From Lysobacterales bacterium (lineage in GTDB: Bacteria > Pseudomonadota > Gammaproteobacteria > Xanthomonadales > Xanthomonadaceae), in contig JADCRD010000002.1 in the NCBI GenBank assembly GCA_014946745.1, forward strand, positions 62,001 to 126,000: a stretch of DNA of 64,000 bases, written 5' to 3'. Both the position numbers and the translations under genes were made by a program. Below the pieces are notes generated by a model that did not search any database, was not told the origin of the DNA, and saw only the letters and a list, made by a program, of their open reading frames with translations. Below are positions 27,526 to 35,945 of the stretch, piece by piece. Numbering within the stretch: the first letter of the stretch is position 1; each line of letters begins with the position of its first letter.

Positions 27526-30291
27526 TCAGGGATCGGGCGCAGCGGGCCTGAAGGCCGCGCCCGGCAGGCGCGCGGGATCGGCGAAGTCGGGGCTGGCAAG
27601 ACCGTGACGCGCGAGCACCCCGAGGGCGTCGTCGCGCACCGCGGCGTCCACGCCTGCGAGCCGCTGCAGCAACGCCGCCCACATGAGCTGCAGGCGCGCC
27701 CGGCGCGGGCTGTCCTCGCCCAGGCGCGGCGCCAGTTCGGCATCCAGCGCCTGCAGTTGCGCCACGGCATCCTGCGCTGCCCCCGATTGCGCCAACAGCT
27801 GGGCCTCGCACTCGGCCAGCAGCAAACGCTCATCCACCTCCAGATGCATCGGATCCAGCTCGCTGCGCGCCCTCGCGAAGGCCTCTCGCGCAGCGGCCTG
27901 CTGGCCCGCGCCGAGTCGGAGGCAGCCGAGCTGGGTTGCTGCGGCAGCGCGCACGCTGCGCGCAGGGAAGATGTCGCCCGGCACGGCCAACGCCCCCTGC
28001 AGCAGGGCCTCGGCCTCTTCGACCGCGTCGGTCTGGCGCAGCAGGCCCGCGAGCTCGATGCGGACGCGCGCCTGTCGCACCGAACTCGCATCGACCGGCT
28101 CGGCGTGGTTCCAGCGGCGATAGAAATCGATCGCGCCTTCGATGTCGCCCAGCTCGGCCTCGGCCCGATGCAGCGGCTCGCGCGCGAGGAAATCCAGCGG
28201 ATGGCCGGGCGGATATTCCTCGCCGCGCAGCTCAACGCCGTAGCGGGCCACATCGCGGGCCTTCTCGAAGTGCCCCAGCCGCAGCCAGGAGCGCGCGAGG
28301 TTGCCAAGGCGGCCGGCATTGATCGAGCCGCTGGTGGTGCGGGCCAACTCGATGGCCTCCTCCTGCGCGCGAATGGCGTCGAGCAGGAAACCGGCGCGGC
28401 TGTCGATGGTGCCCTTGAGGTCGAGCACCCGCACCAGCTTCGGGCTGCGCGGTCCGAAGGCCGTGCGCGACTCGGCGAGCGTGCGCGCCATCAATTCGCG
28501 GGCCTCGTCGAGCCGGCCGGCGCCGCGCAGCAGCACGCTGCGGTCCAGCAGGGCGCCGACGCGCTGGTCAGCGCTCAGCGCGGCCTCGCTGTCGAGCAGA
28601 CGCACGAGTTCGTCCGAGTGCGCCAGCGCTTCGTCGATGCGCTGCTGGTAGTAGATCGGCATCACCAGCTGCTGGGCGATGTCGAAGCGCTCGCTTGCGC
28701 TGGCGGCGCTGCTCGCCGCAAGCGACTCGCGCAGCAGGGCCTCGGCCCCGGCGTAGTCGCGGGCGTCGGCAGCCAGCGCCGCCAAGCGCACGGCGGCCTG
28801 GATCGACAGCGGCTCGCGAGCGCTGGCCGGGCCCAGCCGATCGCGCACCGCCTGCGCGCGCTCCCTCGCCTCCTCGCGCAGATCGAGCAGATGCAGCACG
28901 CGGGCGAGGCCCAGCGAGAGTGCGGGGTCGAGCTCACTGCCCAGGGCGGCGGAAGCGGTCAGACGATGCGCGGCTTCGGCGGCGATCTCGCGACGGCTCA
29001 GAACGAAGTTGCCGCTGGCGTCGGACTGGTTGGCGGCGAAAATGCCGAGCAGGAACTCCTGCACCGCCTCGGCCCGCGCGCGCTCGGCCTCGGCAACCCG
29101 CGCGCGATCCAGCGCGATCCAGGTGCCCACGCCCATCGACAGCAGCGCCGCCGCCCCGAGGCTGGCAGCCAGCCAGTGACGCAGCAGGAAACGCCGGCTG
29201 CGGTACAGCCAGCCGACGCCGCGCGCACGCACGGGTCGCCCAGCCATCCAGCGCTCCAGCTCGTCGATCAGGGCCTCGACCGAGGGATAGCGATCCTCCG
29301 GCCGCGGCGCCAGCGCGCGCAGCACGATCGCATCGAGATCGCCGCGCAGCGTGCGCGCTTCGGGCAGTACGTCGGCCAGCGCGGCGGGCCGCGAAGCGCG
29401 CGAGGGCGGCGTGTCGGTGACGCGGGCATCGCGCTCACCGCGCGGCGGCTGGCCGCACAGCAGCACATACAGCAGGGCGCCCAGCCCGAACACGTCGTCC
29501 GCGGTCGAGGCCGGCAGGCCCTCGAACTGCTGCGGCGAGGCGTACTGCGGCGAGAGCGCGCGCTGCAGGGTGCGAGTCGCGTCGCCGCGGCTGCCATCGG
29601 TGAGGCGGGCGATGCCGAAGTCGAGCAGGCGCACGTGGCCCTCTCGGTCGACCAGCACGTTGGAAGGCTTGATGTCGCGGTGGACCACGAGGTTGCGATG
29701 GGCAAAAGCCACCGCCGCGGCGACATCGAGCAGCACCCGCACGCGCCCCCGCGCGTCGAGATGACGCGCATTGCACCAGTCATCAATGCGCTCGCCTTCG
29801 ACCAGGCGCATCGCCAGCCAGGGCGTGCCGTCGGGCTCTACGCCGACATCCAGCAGGGTGGCGATGTGCGGATGCTCCAGCCGCGCCAGGATCGACTGCT
29901 CTTGCAGGAAGCGCTGGCGCAGCTCGGGCGAGAGCAGGCCGCGGCGCAGGCACTTCAGCGCGACCTCGCGGCGCTGGCCGGCGATCTCGCGGCTTGCGCG
30001 CCAGACCACGGCCATGCCGCCCTCGCCGAGCAAGGACTCCAGGCGGTAGCCGCCAACCTCGCGGTCCACCACGCGGGTCTCGTCGACATCGGCAACGAGG
30101 CGCGCGGCCAGCGCCTCCAGCGGGCCGGACGCATCCTCGGCATGGGCGATGAGTTCTCGCAGACGCGCCTGCAGCTCAGGCTCGGGACAGACGGAAGGCA
30201 GCCAGGCTTCACGCTCCGCGGGCGACAGGTCGAGCGCGGCATCGAGCAGGGCTTCGAGGCGCTTCCAGGTGGCGAGGTCGGGGCTCTGCAT
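27526..30291 (-). CDS. Membrane Ser/Thr protein kinase with C-terminal TPR-like region (second)
   Basis: 921 residues, the same architecture as kinase 1. Glycine loop GEGGMAVVW at 89-97, ATP Lys in VALKCL (113), HRDIKPSN at 204-211, DFG at 224-226, YASPQQFEG at 250-258. One transmembrane helix near 372-393 is followed by about 520 residues of Ala/Leu/Arg-rich helical repeats. Start is ATG 30291. The frame stays open upstream through a heptad-repeat block because that repeat lacks stop codons, but the extension (Pro/Glu/Arg repeats) is not kinase-like. Partner sigma gene is downstream. Confidence 0.9.
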   Translation of the reverse strand: MQSPDLATWKRLEALLDAALDLSPAEREAWLPSVCPEPELQARLRELIAHAEDASGPLEALAARLVADVDETRVVDREVGGYRLESLLGEGGMAVVWRASREIAGQRREVALKCLRRGLLSPELRQRFLQEQSILARLEHPHIATLLDVGVEPDGTPWLAMRLVEGERIDDWCNARHLDARGRVRVLLDVAAAVAFAHRNLVVHRDIKPSNVLVDREGHVRLLDFGIARLTDGSRGDATRTLQRALSPQYASPQQFEGLPASTADDVFGLGALLYVLLCGQPPRGERDARVTDTPPSRASRPAALADVLPEARTLRGDLDAIVLRALAPRPEDRYPSVEALIDELERWMAGRPVRARGVGWLYRSRRFLLRHWLAASLGAAALLSMGVGTWIALDRARVAEAERARAEAVQEFLLGIFAANQSDASGNFVLSRREIAAEAAHRLTASAALGSELDPALSLGLARVLHLLDLREEARERAQAVRDRLGPASAREPLSIQAAVRLAALAADARDYAGAEALLRESLAASSAASASERFDIAQQLVMPIYYQQRIDEALAHSDELVRLLDSEAALSADQRVGALLDRSVLLRGAGRLDEARELMARTLAESRTAFGPRSPKLVRVLDLKGTIDSRAGFLLDAIRAQEEAIELARTTSGSINAGRLGNLARSWLRLGHFEKARDVARYGVELRGEEYPPGHPLDFLAREPLHRAEAELGDIEGAIDFYRRWNHAEPVDASSVRQARVRIELAGLLRQTDAVEEAEALLQGALAVPGDIFPARSVRAAAATQLGCLRLGAGQQAAAREAFARARSELDPMHLEVDERLLLAECEAQLLAQSGAAQDAVAQLQALDAELAPRLGEDSPRRARLQLMWAALLQRLAGVDAAVRDDALGVLARHGLASPDFADPARLPGAAFRPAAPDP

Positions 30292-30380
30292 CGCTACGGT
30301 GTGATGCCTGGTGCCATGACGATTGCGCACGCCCTCAGCCCGGTCCGCCTGGAGCCGGAGTCTAGCGGCTGCGCGAGGAT

Positions 30381-30617
30381 GGGTGATTCGGGGTTCGGGG
30401 TTCGGGCTTCGGGCTTCGGGCTTCGGGCTTCGGGCTTCGGGCTTCGGGTTTCGGCTTCGGGCTTCGGGCTTCGGGGCTTCGGGCTTCGGGCTTCGGGCTT
30501 CGGGATTCGGGATTCGGGATTCGGGATTCGGATTCGGGATTCGGGGGTTCGGGGGTTCGGGGTTCGGGGTTCGGGGTTCGGGTGTTCGGGGTTCGGGGTT
30601 CGGGTGTTCGGGGTTCG
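30381..30617. repeat. Long GGGCTTC / GGGATTC / GGGGTTC heptad array
   Basis: About 33 near-perfect 7-base units. GGGCTTC units dominate the left, GGGATTC the middle and GGGGTTC the right, with occasional 6- and 8-base units. It lies upstream of kinase 2. The G-rich plus strand could form G-quadruplexes. Confidence 0.95.
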
Positions 30618-30628
30618 CGAAGCGGCCG

Positions 30629-30651
30629 CATAGGGTGGGTCTTGACCCACC
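30629..30651. repeat. Palindromic repeat, family A
   Basis: CATAGGGTGGGTCTTGACCC then ACC, the minus orientation of the family, at the end of the heptad array. Confidence 0.85.
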
Positions 30652-30809
30652 GCGCCGCAACGCATGCCACGAAGCGAAGAAGCGAAGCCTCCCAAAGCCC
30701 CCGCGAGGCCCGATGGACGGGCCCCACGCCAGCGCACCCGGACATCCCGGCCCGCAGAGCCTGAGCATCAACGCCGCACGCAGCCGAGAGTCGGCGAGCG
30801 CTGGGGTTC

Positions 30810-30953
30810 GGTGGGTCAAGGCCCACCCTATGGGCGCTTGCAGGCCGGCTCGTTGCGAGCGTCGAGGCTTGGTGGGTCAAGACCCACCCTATGGGCGCCT
30901 GCAGGCCGGCTCGCTGCGAGCGCCTAGGCGCGGTGGGCGAGACCCACCCTATG
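30810..30953. repeat. 61-bp tandem array with three family A palindromes
   Basis: Palindromes at 30810-30833, 30871-30894 and 30932-30953 are exactly 61 bases apart. Each is followed by CTATGGGCGC and TGCAGGCCGGCTCG-TGCGAGCG (the third palindrome has CTATGATTT instead). The last palindrome is 6 bases from the prmA stop codon. Confidence 0.9.
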
Positions 30954-30958
30954 ATTTG

Positions 30959-31858
30959 CTAGGCCCGGCGGCGTCCGGAGATGCGCACCCAGTCTTCGCG
31001 GCGATCGACGCGCAGCTCGGTGAAGTGCGGCGCATAGCGCAGCAGCAGCTCGTCTTCCTGACCGTCGAGGATGCCGGACATCGCGATCAGACCGCCGGGC
31101 GCGGTGCGTGCCGCCAGCAGGGGCTCAAGCTCATCGAGGGCAGTGGCGAGGATGTTGGCCACAACGATCGGGTACTGCACCGCCGGCTCATTCTCCGGGG
31201 CATAGACCTGCAGACGATCCCCCACGCCGTTGCGCTCGGCGTTGTCGGCGGTGGCGATGAGCGCCTGCGGATCGTTGTCGACGCCCACCGCGGACTCGGC
31301 GCCCAGCACCAGCGCCGCCAGCGCCAACACGCCCGAGCCGCAGCCGAAATCGAGCACGGTCTTGCCCTTCAGGTCGAGGCCGTCCAGCCATTCCAGACAC
31401 AGCGCCGTGGTCGGGTGCGTGCCCGAGCCAAAGGCCAGCCCCGGATCAAGACGGATGACCGCAAGCTCCGGATCCGCCGGCGGCTCGATGTTCCAGGGAT
31501 GGACCCAGGTACGCCGACCAAAGGCCATCGGCTTGAACTGGTCCATCCAGGCGCGCTCCCAGTCCTGGTCGGGCACCTCTTCCGTGCTGGCACTGGCGGC
31601 GACTTCAGCCGGCAGGCGCGCAGCCAGCTCGGACTGCAGCGCCTCGGTGTCGACGTCGTGCTCGAACAGGGCCTCCAGCACGATCTCGCCCCACAGCGGC
31701 ATCTCGCCGACGCCGGGCTCGAAGATCGCCTGCTCGTCCGGCGCATCGGCATGCGCATCGGCCAGTGTCACCGCCAGCGCGCCGAGTTCCTCCAGCGCTT
31801 CTTCGACGGCGGGCTGCTGCGGCAGGGTGCAGGTGAGGCGGAGTTTGAGGTGGGGCAT
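30959..31858 (-). CDS. prmA: Ribosomal protein L11 methyltransferase
   Basis: SAM-dependent enzyme that trimethylates ribosomal protein L11. 299 residues. The N-terminal substrate domain starts [10 protein letters not shown]; the methyltransferase half has [23 protein letters not shown] motif [17 protein letters not shown], then VGVDNDPQA and [11 protein letters not shown] longer frame to 31945 is only a run-through of a palindrome. It usually follows accC in relatives and does so here, but a 384-base repeat-bearing gap separates them. Confidence 0.95.
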   Translation of the reverse strand: MPHLKLRLTCTLPQQPAVEEALEELGALAVTLADAHADAPDEQAIFEPGVGEMPLWGEIVLEALFEHDVDTEALQSELAARLPAEVAASASTEEVPDQDWERAWMDQFKPMAFGRRTWVHPWNIEPPADPELAVIRLDPGLAFGSGTHPTTALCLEWLDGLDLKGKTVLDFGCGSGVLALAALVLGAESAVGVDNDPQALIATADNAERNGVGDRLQVYAPENEPAVQYPIVVANILATALDELEPLLAARTAPGGLIAMSGILDGQEDELLLRYAPHFTELRVDRREDWVRISGRRRA

Positions 31859-31920
31859 ATCGATTCCGGTGACATGGGGAGACACTTGAGCCGCCGTTGC
31901 ATGAAACGCGCGAAGCAGGC

Positions 31921-31943
31921 CATAGGGTGGGTCTTGACCCACC
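31921..31943. repeat. Palindromic repeat, family A
   Basis: CATAGGGTGGGTCTTGACCC then ACC, about 65 bases upstream of prmA. Confidence 0.85.
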
Positions 31944-32192
31944 ATAGCCTCGCCCCCGCCTCAACGATCGCCCCGACGGAAAGCCTCGCCCCCGCCTTGG
32001 CGAAGCGCCTCTAACTCGCTTCGGCTCACGCTTCGTCCGAGCGCCTCGATCGTGTCAAAGGCTTGGTGGCGGCCAAAGGGCGCGATCCCAGCGTGGGTTT
32101 CGACCTGACGAAAGCTCGCGAACCCGCCAACCCTGCCGCCGCCGCGAAGCTGCGAACCACCCGTGTGTGGACCGAGGCGAGCGTACAGCCCC

Positions 32193-32215
32193 GGTGGGTC
32201 AAGACCCACCCTATG
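32193..32215. repeat. Palindromic repeat, family A
   Basis: GGTGGGTCAAGACCCACC with CTATG tail, about 28 bases past the accC stop. Confidence 0.85.
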
Positions 32216-32242
32216 CAAAGCCTGCTCGACGTACTGGCGATC

Positions 32243-33610
32243 TCAGCCCAGCCCAATCCCCTTCTCGCGCGCTTCAGCCAGCTTCTTCTCGAGGTAGTGG
32301 ATGTTGGCGCCGCCGGCCTGGAAGCCTGAGTCGGCCATGATCCGCTGCTGCAGGGGCACGTTGGTCTTGATGCCGTCGACGACCATCTCGCTGAGCGCCA
32401 CGCGCATGCGGGCGATGGCCTGGGCGCGGTCGGCGCCGTGCACGATCAGCTTGCCGATCATCGAGTCGTAGTTCGGCGGCACGCGATAGCCCTCGTAGAT
32501 GTGGGTGTCGACGCGCACGCCGGGGCCGCCCGGGGCGTGGAAGTGCTTGATCAGGCCCGGCGAGGGCATGAAGGTCTCGGGGTCTTCGGCATTGATGCGG
32601 CACTCGATGGCGTGGCCACGCAGCACCACGTCTTCCTGCTTGATCGAGAGCCGATGCCCGGCGGCGATCAGCAGCTGCTCGCGCACCAGATCGATGCCGG
32701 TGACGAGCTCGGTGACCGGATGCTCGACCTGGATGCGGGTGTTCATTTCGATGAAGTAGAAGCGCCCGTTCTCGTACAGGAACTCGAAGGTGCCGGCGCC
32801 GCGGTAGCCGATACGGATACAGGCCTCGACGCACACCGCACCGATCTCGGCGCGCTGCTCCGGCGTGAGGCCGGGCGCAGGGGCTTCTTCGACCACCTTC
32901 TGGTGGCGGCGCTGCATCGAGCAGTCGCGCTCGCCGAGATGGATCGCGCTGCCCTGGCCGTCGGCCAGCACCTGGATCTCGACGTGGCGCGGGTTCTCCA
33001 GGAATTTCTCCATGTAGACCATGTCGTTGCCGAAGGCCGCTTTGGCTTCGGCGCGGGTGGTCTGGATGGCGTTGTTGAGCGCAGCCTCGGAATGCACCAC
33101 CCGCATGCCGCGACCACCGCCGCCGCCGGCCGCCTTGATGATCACCGGAAAACCAATCTCGCGCGCGATACGGATGTTCTCGACGCCCTCATCGCCCAGC
33201 GGCCCACCCGAGCCCGGCACGCAGGGCACGCCGGCGGCCTTCATCGCCTTGATGGCTTCGACCTTGTCGCCCATCAGGCGGATGGTGTCGGCCTTGGGGC
33301 CGATGAAGATGAAGCCCGACTGCTCGACCCGTTCGGCGAAGTCCGCGTTCTCGGACAGGAAGCCATAGCCCGGGTGGATGGCCTGGGCGTCGGTGACTTC
33401 CGCCGCGGCAATCAGAGCCGGCACGTTGAGATAGCTCTCCGACGCCGGCGCCGGGCCGATGCAGACCGACTCGTCGGCCATGGCCACGTGCTTCAGATTG
33501 CGGTCGACCGTGGAGTGCACGGCCACGGTCTTGATGCCGAGCGCATGGCAGGCGCGCAGGATGCGCAGCGCGATTTCACCTCGGTTGGCGATGACGACTT
33601 TATCGAGCAT
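32243..33610 (-). CDS. accC: Biotin carboxylase subunit of acetyl-CoA carboxylase
   Basis: ATP-dependent carboxylation of the biotin on AccB, the first committed step of fatty acid synthesis. 455 residues, near the E. coli 449. N-terminus [20 protein letters not shown]. The ATP-grasp glycine loop [14 protein letters not shown] and [20 protein letters not shown] are conserved; [17 protein letters not shown] carries catalytic residues. Normally it follows accB directly, but a four-helix-bundle gene in inverted heptad repeats lies between them here. Confidence 0.97.
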   Translation of the reverse strand: MLDKVVIANRGEIALRILRACHALGIKTVAVHSTVDRNLKHVAMADESVCIGPAPASESYLNVPALIAAAEVTDAQAIHPGYGFLSENADFAERVEQSGFIFIGPKADTIRLMGDKVEAIKAMKAAGVPCVPGSGGPLGDEGVENIRIAREIGFPVIIKAAGGGGGRGMRVVHSEAALNNAIQTTRAEAKAAFGNDMVYMEKFLENPRHVEIQVLADGQGSAIHLGERDCSMQRRHQKVVEEAPAPGLTPEQRAEIGAVCVEACIRIGYRGAGTFEFLYENGRFYFIEMNTRIQVEHPVTELVTGIDLVREQLLIAAGHRLSIKQEDVVLRGHAIECRINAEDPETFMPSPGLIKHFHAPGGPGVRVDTHIYEGYRVPPNYDSMIGKLIVHGADRAQAIARMRVALSEMVVDGIKTNVPLQQRIMADSGFQAGGANIHYLEKKLAEAREKGIGLG

Positions 33611-33618
33611 GGGGAGCC

Positions 33619-33645
33619 GGGATTAGGGATTGGGGATTCGGGATT
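33619..33645. repeat. Heptad repeat, left arm of the inverted pair
   Basis: Four GGGATTN units. Apart from one or two bases it is the inverse of 34065-34092. It includes the TAA stop of the four-helix-bundle gene. Confidence 0.85.
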
Positions 33646-34087
33646 CGCAGCCGGCGAGGCTGTAGTCCTCGGGGTCTTCGGCAATGCGGGCTTCGAGAGC
33701 GCGGATCTGGGCGTTGAGGCGGATGTAGGTGCGGTTGAGCGTCTGCTTCAGTTCGGGCGATGGATTCAGCTGGAATAGACGTCGAGCCAGCTCAAGCTGG
33801 GTGTCCAGTTCAGCCAACGAGCCCCGCGCCACGGCCAGGAATCGGAGGTACTCCAAGGTCGAGCGACGCGCCGCACCCTCCGCAATATTGGAGGGCACGC
33901 TCACTGCGGCCTTTCGCAGCTGCTGCGATAGAGCGAAGCGCTCCGAATCCGGCAGGGACGCGCAGAGCGCGTACACCAGCACGACCAGATCCATCGCGTC
34001 GCGCCACACATCCAAGCGCTGGTGCGGTCGAGTCGATGAAGTCTCGCCGTGCAAGGAATCGCTCAATCCCGAATCCCCAATCCCCAA
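33623..34087 (-). CDS. Four-helix-bundle protein (S23 / 23S rRNA intervening-sequence protein family)
   Basis: 154 codons; the core matches the S23/IVP family: QRLDVWRDAMDLVVLVYALC, RFALSQQLRKAAVSVPSNIA then EGAARRS, and EYLRFLAVARGSLAELDTQL. Relatives include intervening-sequence proteins of Leptospira 23S rRNA and the Avd protein of diversity-generating retroelements. The protein probably forms a pentameric ring that binds nucleic acid; its role here is unknown. The start is uncertain: the longest frame begins with TTG 34087 inside a heptad repeat, and TTG 34054 is a better match to the family length. The C-terminal ESRIPNP and the TAA are also encoded by a heptad repeat. Confidence 0.85.
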   Translation of the reverse strand: MGIGDSGLSDSLHGETSSTRPHQRLDVWRDAMDLVVLVYALCASLPDSERFALSQQLRKAAVSVPSNIAEGAARRSTLEYLRFLAVARGSLAELDTQLELARRLFQLNPSPELKQTLNRTYIRLNAQIRALEARIAEDPEDYSLAGCESRIPNP

Positions 34088-34092
34088 TCCCC
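34065..34092. repeat. Heptad repeat, right arm of the inverted pair
   Basis: AATCCCGAATCCCCAATCCC then CAATCCCC; inverse of 33619-33645. It contains the first codons of the longest four-helix-bundle frame and ends 6 bases from the accB stop. Confidence 0.85.
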
Positions 34093-34097
34093 GCTCT

Positions 34098-34586
34098 TCA
34101 GCCGATCACAAACATCGGCTCATCGAACTCCAGCGGCTTGCCGTTCGATACCAGCACCGACAGCACGGTGCCGGCGACGTCGGCTTCGATCGGGTTGAAC
34201 ATCTTCATGGCCTCGATGATGCCCAGCGTGTCGCCCACCTTGATGGTCTGGCCGAGCTTTACGAAGGGCGGGGAATCGGGGTTCGGCGAGGCGTAGAAGG
34301 TGCCGACCATCGGCGAGCGCACCACGTGGCCCTCGGGCAGGGCGGCGGCGCCACTGCTCTTGACGCTGCCGATCGCGGCTTCGCTCGGGGCGGCCAGCGG
34401 GGCCGCAGCCGGCGCCGCTGCCGCCTGCGGCGCGGGTGCATAGGCGATAGGCGCGGGCGCAGCCACCGCAACGCCGGTGCTGGCGCGCGACAGGCGCACC
34501 GACTCCTCGCCTTCGCGGATCTCGATCTCGGTCAGGTTCGACTCTTCCAGCAGATCGATCAGCTTCTTGATCTTGCGCAGATCCAT
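34098..34586 (-). CDS. accB: Biotin carboxyl carrier protein of acetyl-CoA carboxylase
   Basis: Carries biotin between AccC and the carboxyltransferase. 162 residues. N-terminal helix [20 protein letters not shown], an Ala/Pro-rich linker (about 50-85) and a biotinyl domain with [13 protein letters not shown], the biotinylated Lys near residue 128. It lies 43 bases downstream of aroQ, the usual aroQ-accB order. Confidence 0.97.
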   Translation of the reverse strand: MDLRKIKKLIDLLEESNLTEIEIREGEESVRLSRASTGVAVAAPAPIAYAPAPQAAAAPAAAPLAAPSEAAIGSVKSSGAAALPEGHVVRSPMVGTFYASPNPDSPPFVKLGQTIKVGDTLGIIEAMKMFNPIEADVAGTVLSVLVSNGKPLEFDEPMFVIG

Positions 34587-34629
34587 GCAGTCCTCGTGGC
34601 GTATTGCCCGCTGCTGCGGGCGAGAAAGG

Positions 34630-35073
34630 TCAGCCCGCGCCCAACCGCGACAGGGCGGCGCTAAGCGCGAGGCGGTAGCTGTCGGCGCCGAAGCCGCAGA
34701 TCACGCCCACCGCGATGTCCGACAGGTAGGAATGCTGGCGGAAGGGCTCGCGGGCGTGCACGTTCGACAGGTGCAGCTCGATGAAGGGAATCGCCACCCC
34801 GGCCAGGGCATCGCGCAGGGCGATGCTGGTGTGGGTGAAGGCGCCCGGGTTGATCAGGATGAAGGCGGTGCCGTCGGTGCGCGCGGCGTGGATGCGATCG
34901 ATCAGCGCGTGTTCGGCATTCGACTGGAAGCAGCGCAGGGCGTAGCCTGCGGCCTCGGCGTGCTGCGCCAGATCGGCCTCGATATCGGCCAGGGTGGTGC
35001 GGCCATAGACCTCCGGCTCGCGGACACCAAGCAGGTTGAGGTTTGGCCCATTGAGCAGCAGCAGTGCCGACAC
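34630..35073 (-). CDS. aroQ: Type II 3-dehydroquinate dehydratase
   Basis: Third step of the shikimate pathway. 147 residues from GTG 35073, the normal type II size. Signature [20 protein letters not shown] holds the active-site Tyr and Asn region; [17 protein letters not shown] and [20 protein letters not shown] carry other catalytic residues (His, Arg). A longer frame to 35247 adds an Arg-rich tail not found in the family. First gene of the aroQ-accB-accC group. Confidence 0.95.
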   Translation of the reverse strand: MSALLLLNGPNLNLLGVREPEVYGRTTLADIEADLAQHAEAAGYALRCFQSNAEHALIDRIHAARTDGTAFILINPGAFTHTSIALRDALAGVAIPFIELHLSNVHAREPFRQHSYLSDIAVGVICGFGADSYRLALSAALSRLGAG

Positions 35074-35370
35074 ACGCCCCCCGGTTCGAAACGCCGCGCA
35101 TCCTGCGCGGGGCGCGTAGTGTGCGCGTGAAGCCCGATACTGTCCAGCAGATGCCCGGCTGTTTGCGGGAGATCGCGGGCGTTTGAATTTCCTCATTCGG
35201 CCGGCTCGGCCTGCGGCCCAGCCGCGGGCGCTCCCTCCATGGCGCACGGCTTCGATAAATGCTGTTGCGAGCCACGGATCCTGATGCGGCCTTTAGGGCC
35301 GCATAGCCCGGCGCCCGGCGACTGGCGCGGTCTGGATCCGCGAGTGCCGACGCCAGCGCAGCCCGGTGTC
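35074..35370. other. Gap upstream of aroQ
   Basis: About 300 bases. Holds the aroQ-acc promoter region and a hairpin ATGCGGCC-TTTAG-GGCCGCAT (35284-35304) about 70 bases past the ion-channel stop, likely its terminator. No gene is seen. Confidence 0.5.
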
Positions 35371-35826
35371 TCAGCGCGATCGCCAGAAGGTTTCCATCTC
35401 GATGAAGGTGAAGCTCGCCGACCAGGTGATCAGCACAAAGCCGGTCAAGGCCTCGGTGCCCACCAGAAAGCGGATGGGCCCGACCGGCGCGAGATCACCG
35501 AAACCGACCGTGGTGAAGGTGGCCGCCGACAGGTAGATCGAATCCAGCAGCCCCGCCTGCGGCAGTCCAGCGATGTGGCCCGCCCCCGGCACCCCCATCA
35601 GCAGCCACAGGCCAACGCCGAACAGCCAGATCTCGGCCACATGGATCACCAGCAGGGCGTAGACGCCGTACAGCACCTTGCGGCGACGCTGGGTGGAGAG
35701 CCTGCGCAGTCGCTCCGACAGCCACTGCAAGGCCTCGTAGTGCAGCAGCACGCACAGCGAAACGATGACCACGGTCGCCGCCACCACCAGCGCGTTGATG
35801 CCCCAGTCGCCGTAGTCGCCGACCAT
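35371..35826 (-). CDS. Two-TM potassium-channel-like protein
   Basis: A 151-residue inner-membrane protein. It has hydrophobic segments at the N-terminus (NALVVAATVVIVSLCVLLHY) and middle (VYALLVIHVAEIWLFGVGLW), a pore helix with selectivity filter TVGFGD, and a last helix TEALTGFVLITWSASFTFIE. The Ion_trans_2 fold is clear; no RCK/TrkA-N regulatory domain follows. ATG 35826 is preferred because GCAGGGGA is 5 bases upstream; ATG 35853 is possible. Confidence 0.85.
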   Translation of the reverse strand: MVGDYGDWGINALVVAATVVIVSLCVLLHYEALQWLSERLRRLSTQRRRKVLYGVYALLVIHVAEIWLFGVGLWLLMGVPGAGHIAGLPQAGLLDSIYLSAATFTTVGFGDLAPVGPIRFLVGTEALTGFVLITWSASFTFIEMETFWRSR

Positions 35827-35945
35827 TCCCGTCCCCTGCAAGGCTTCGCCCATCCTATGCCGAGCGCAGGACCGATGGCGCAGGAGGCAGCTCGCGGCGG
35901 CTTGCTACCATCCGCGCCTCTCTCACCTAATCAGGAATCGAGCGC

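Larger units (their letters stand above)
31859..32242. other. Gap between accC and prmA
   Basis: 384 bases with two palindromes (31921-31943, 32193-32215) and no gene. The gap suggests prmA may need its own promoter here. Confidence 0.5.

Noticed and set aside
30292-30819. N-terminal extension of kinase 2 through the heptad array (Pro/Glu/Arg/Lys heptapeptides).
   Set aside because: The heptad contains no stop codon in any frame, so openness is automatic. The kinase family starts at MQSPDL and the array is also found in clearly non-coding gaps.
35074-35370. A search for a tRNA or riboswitch in the larger gaps (for example upstream of aroQ, fis and putA).
   Set aside because: No cloverleaf, TTCGA T-loop or known riboswitch core could be recognised by eye; only simple hairpins are present.
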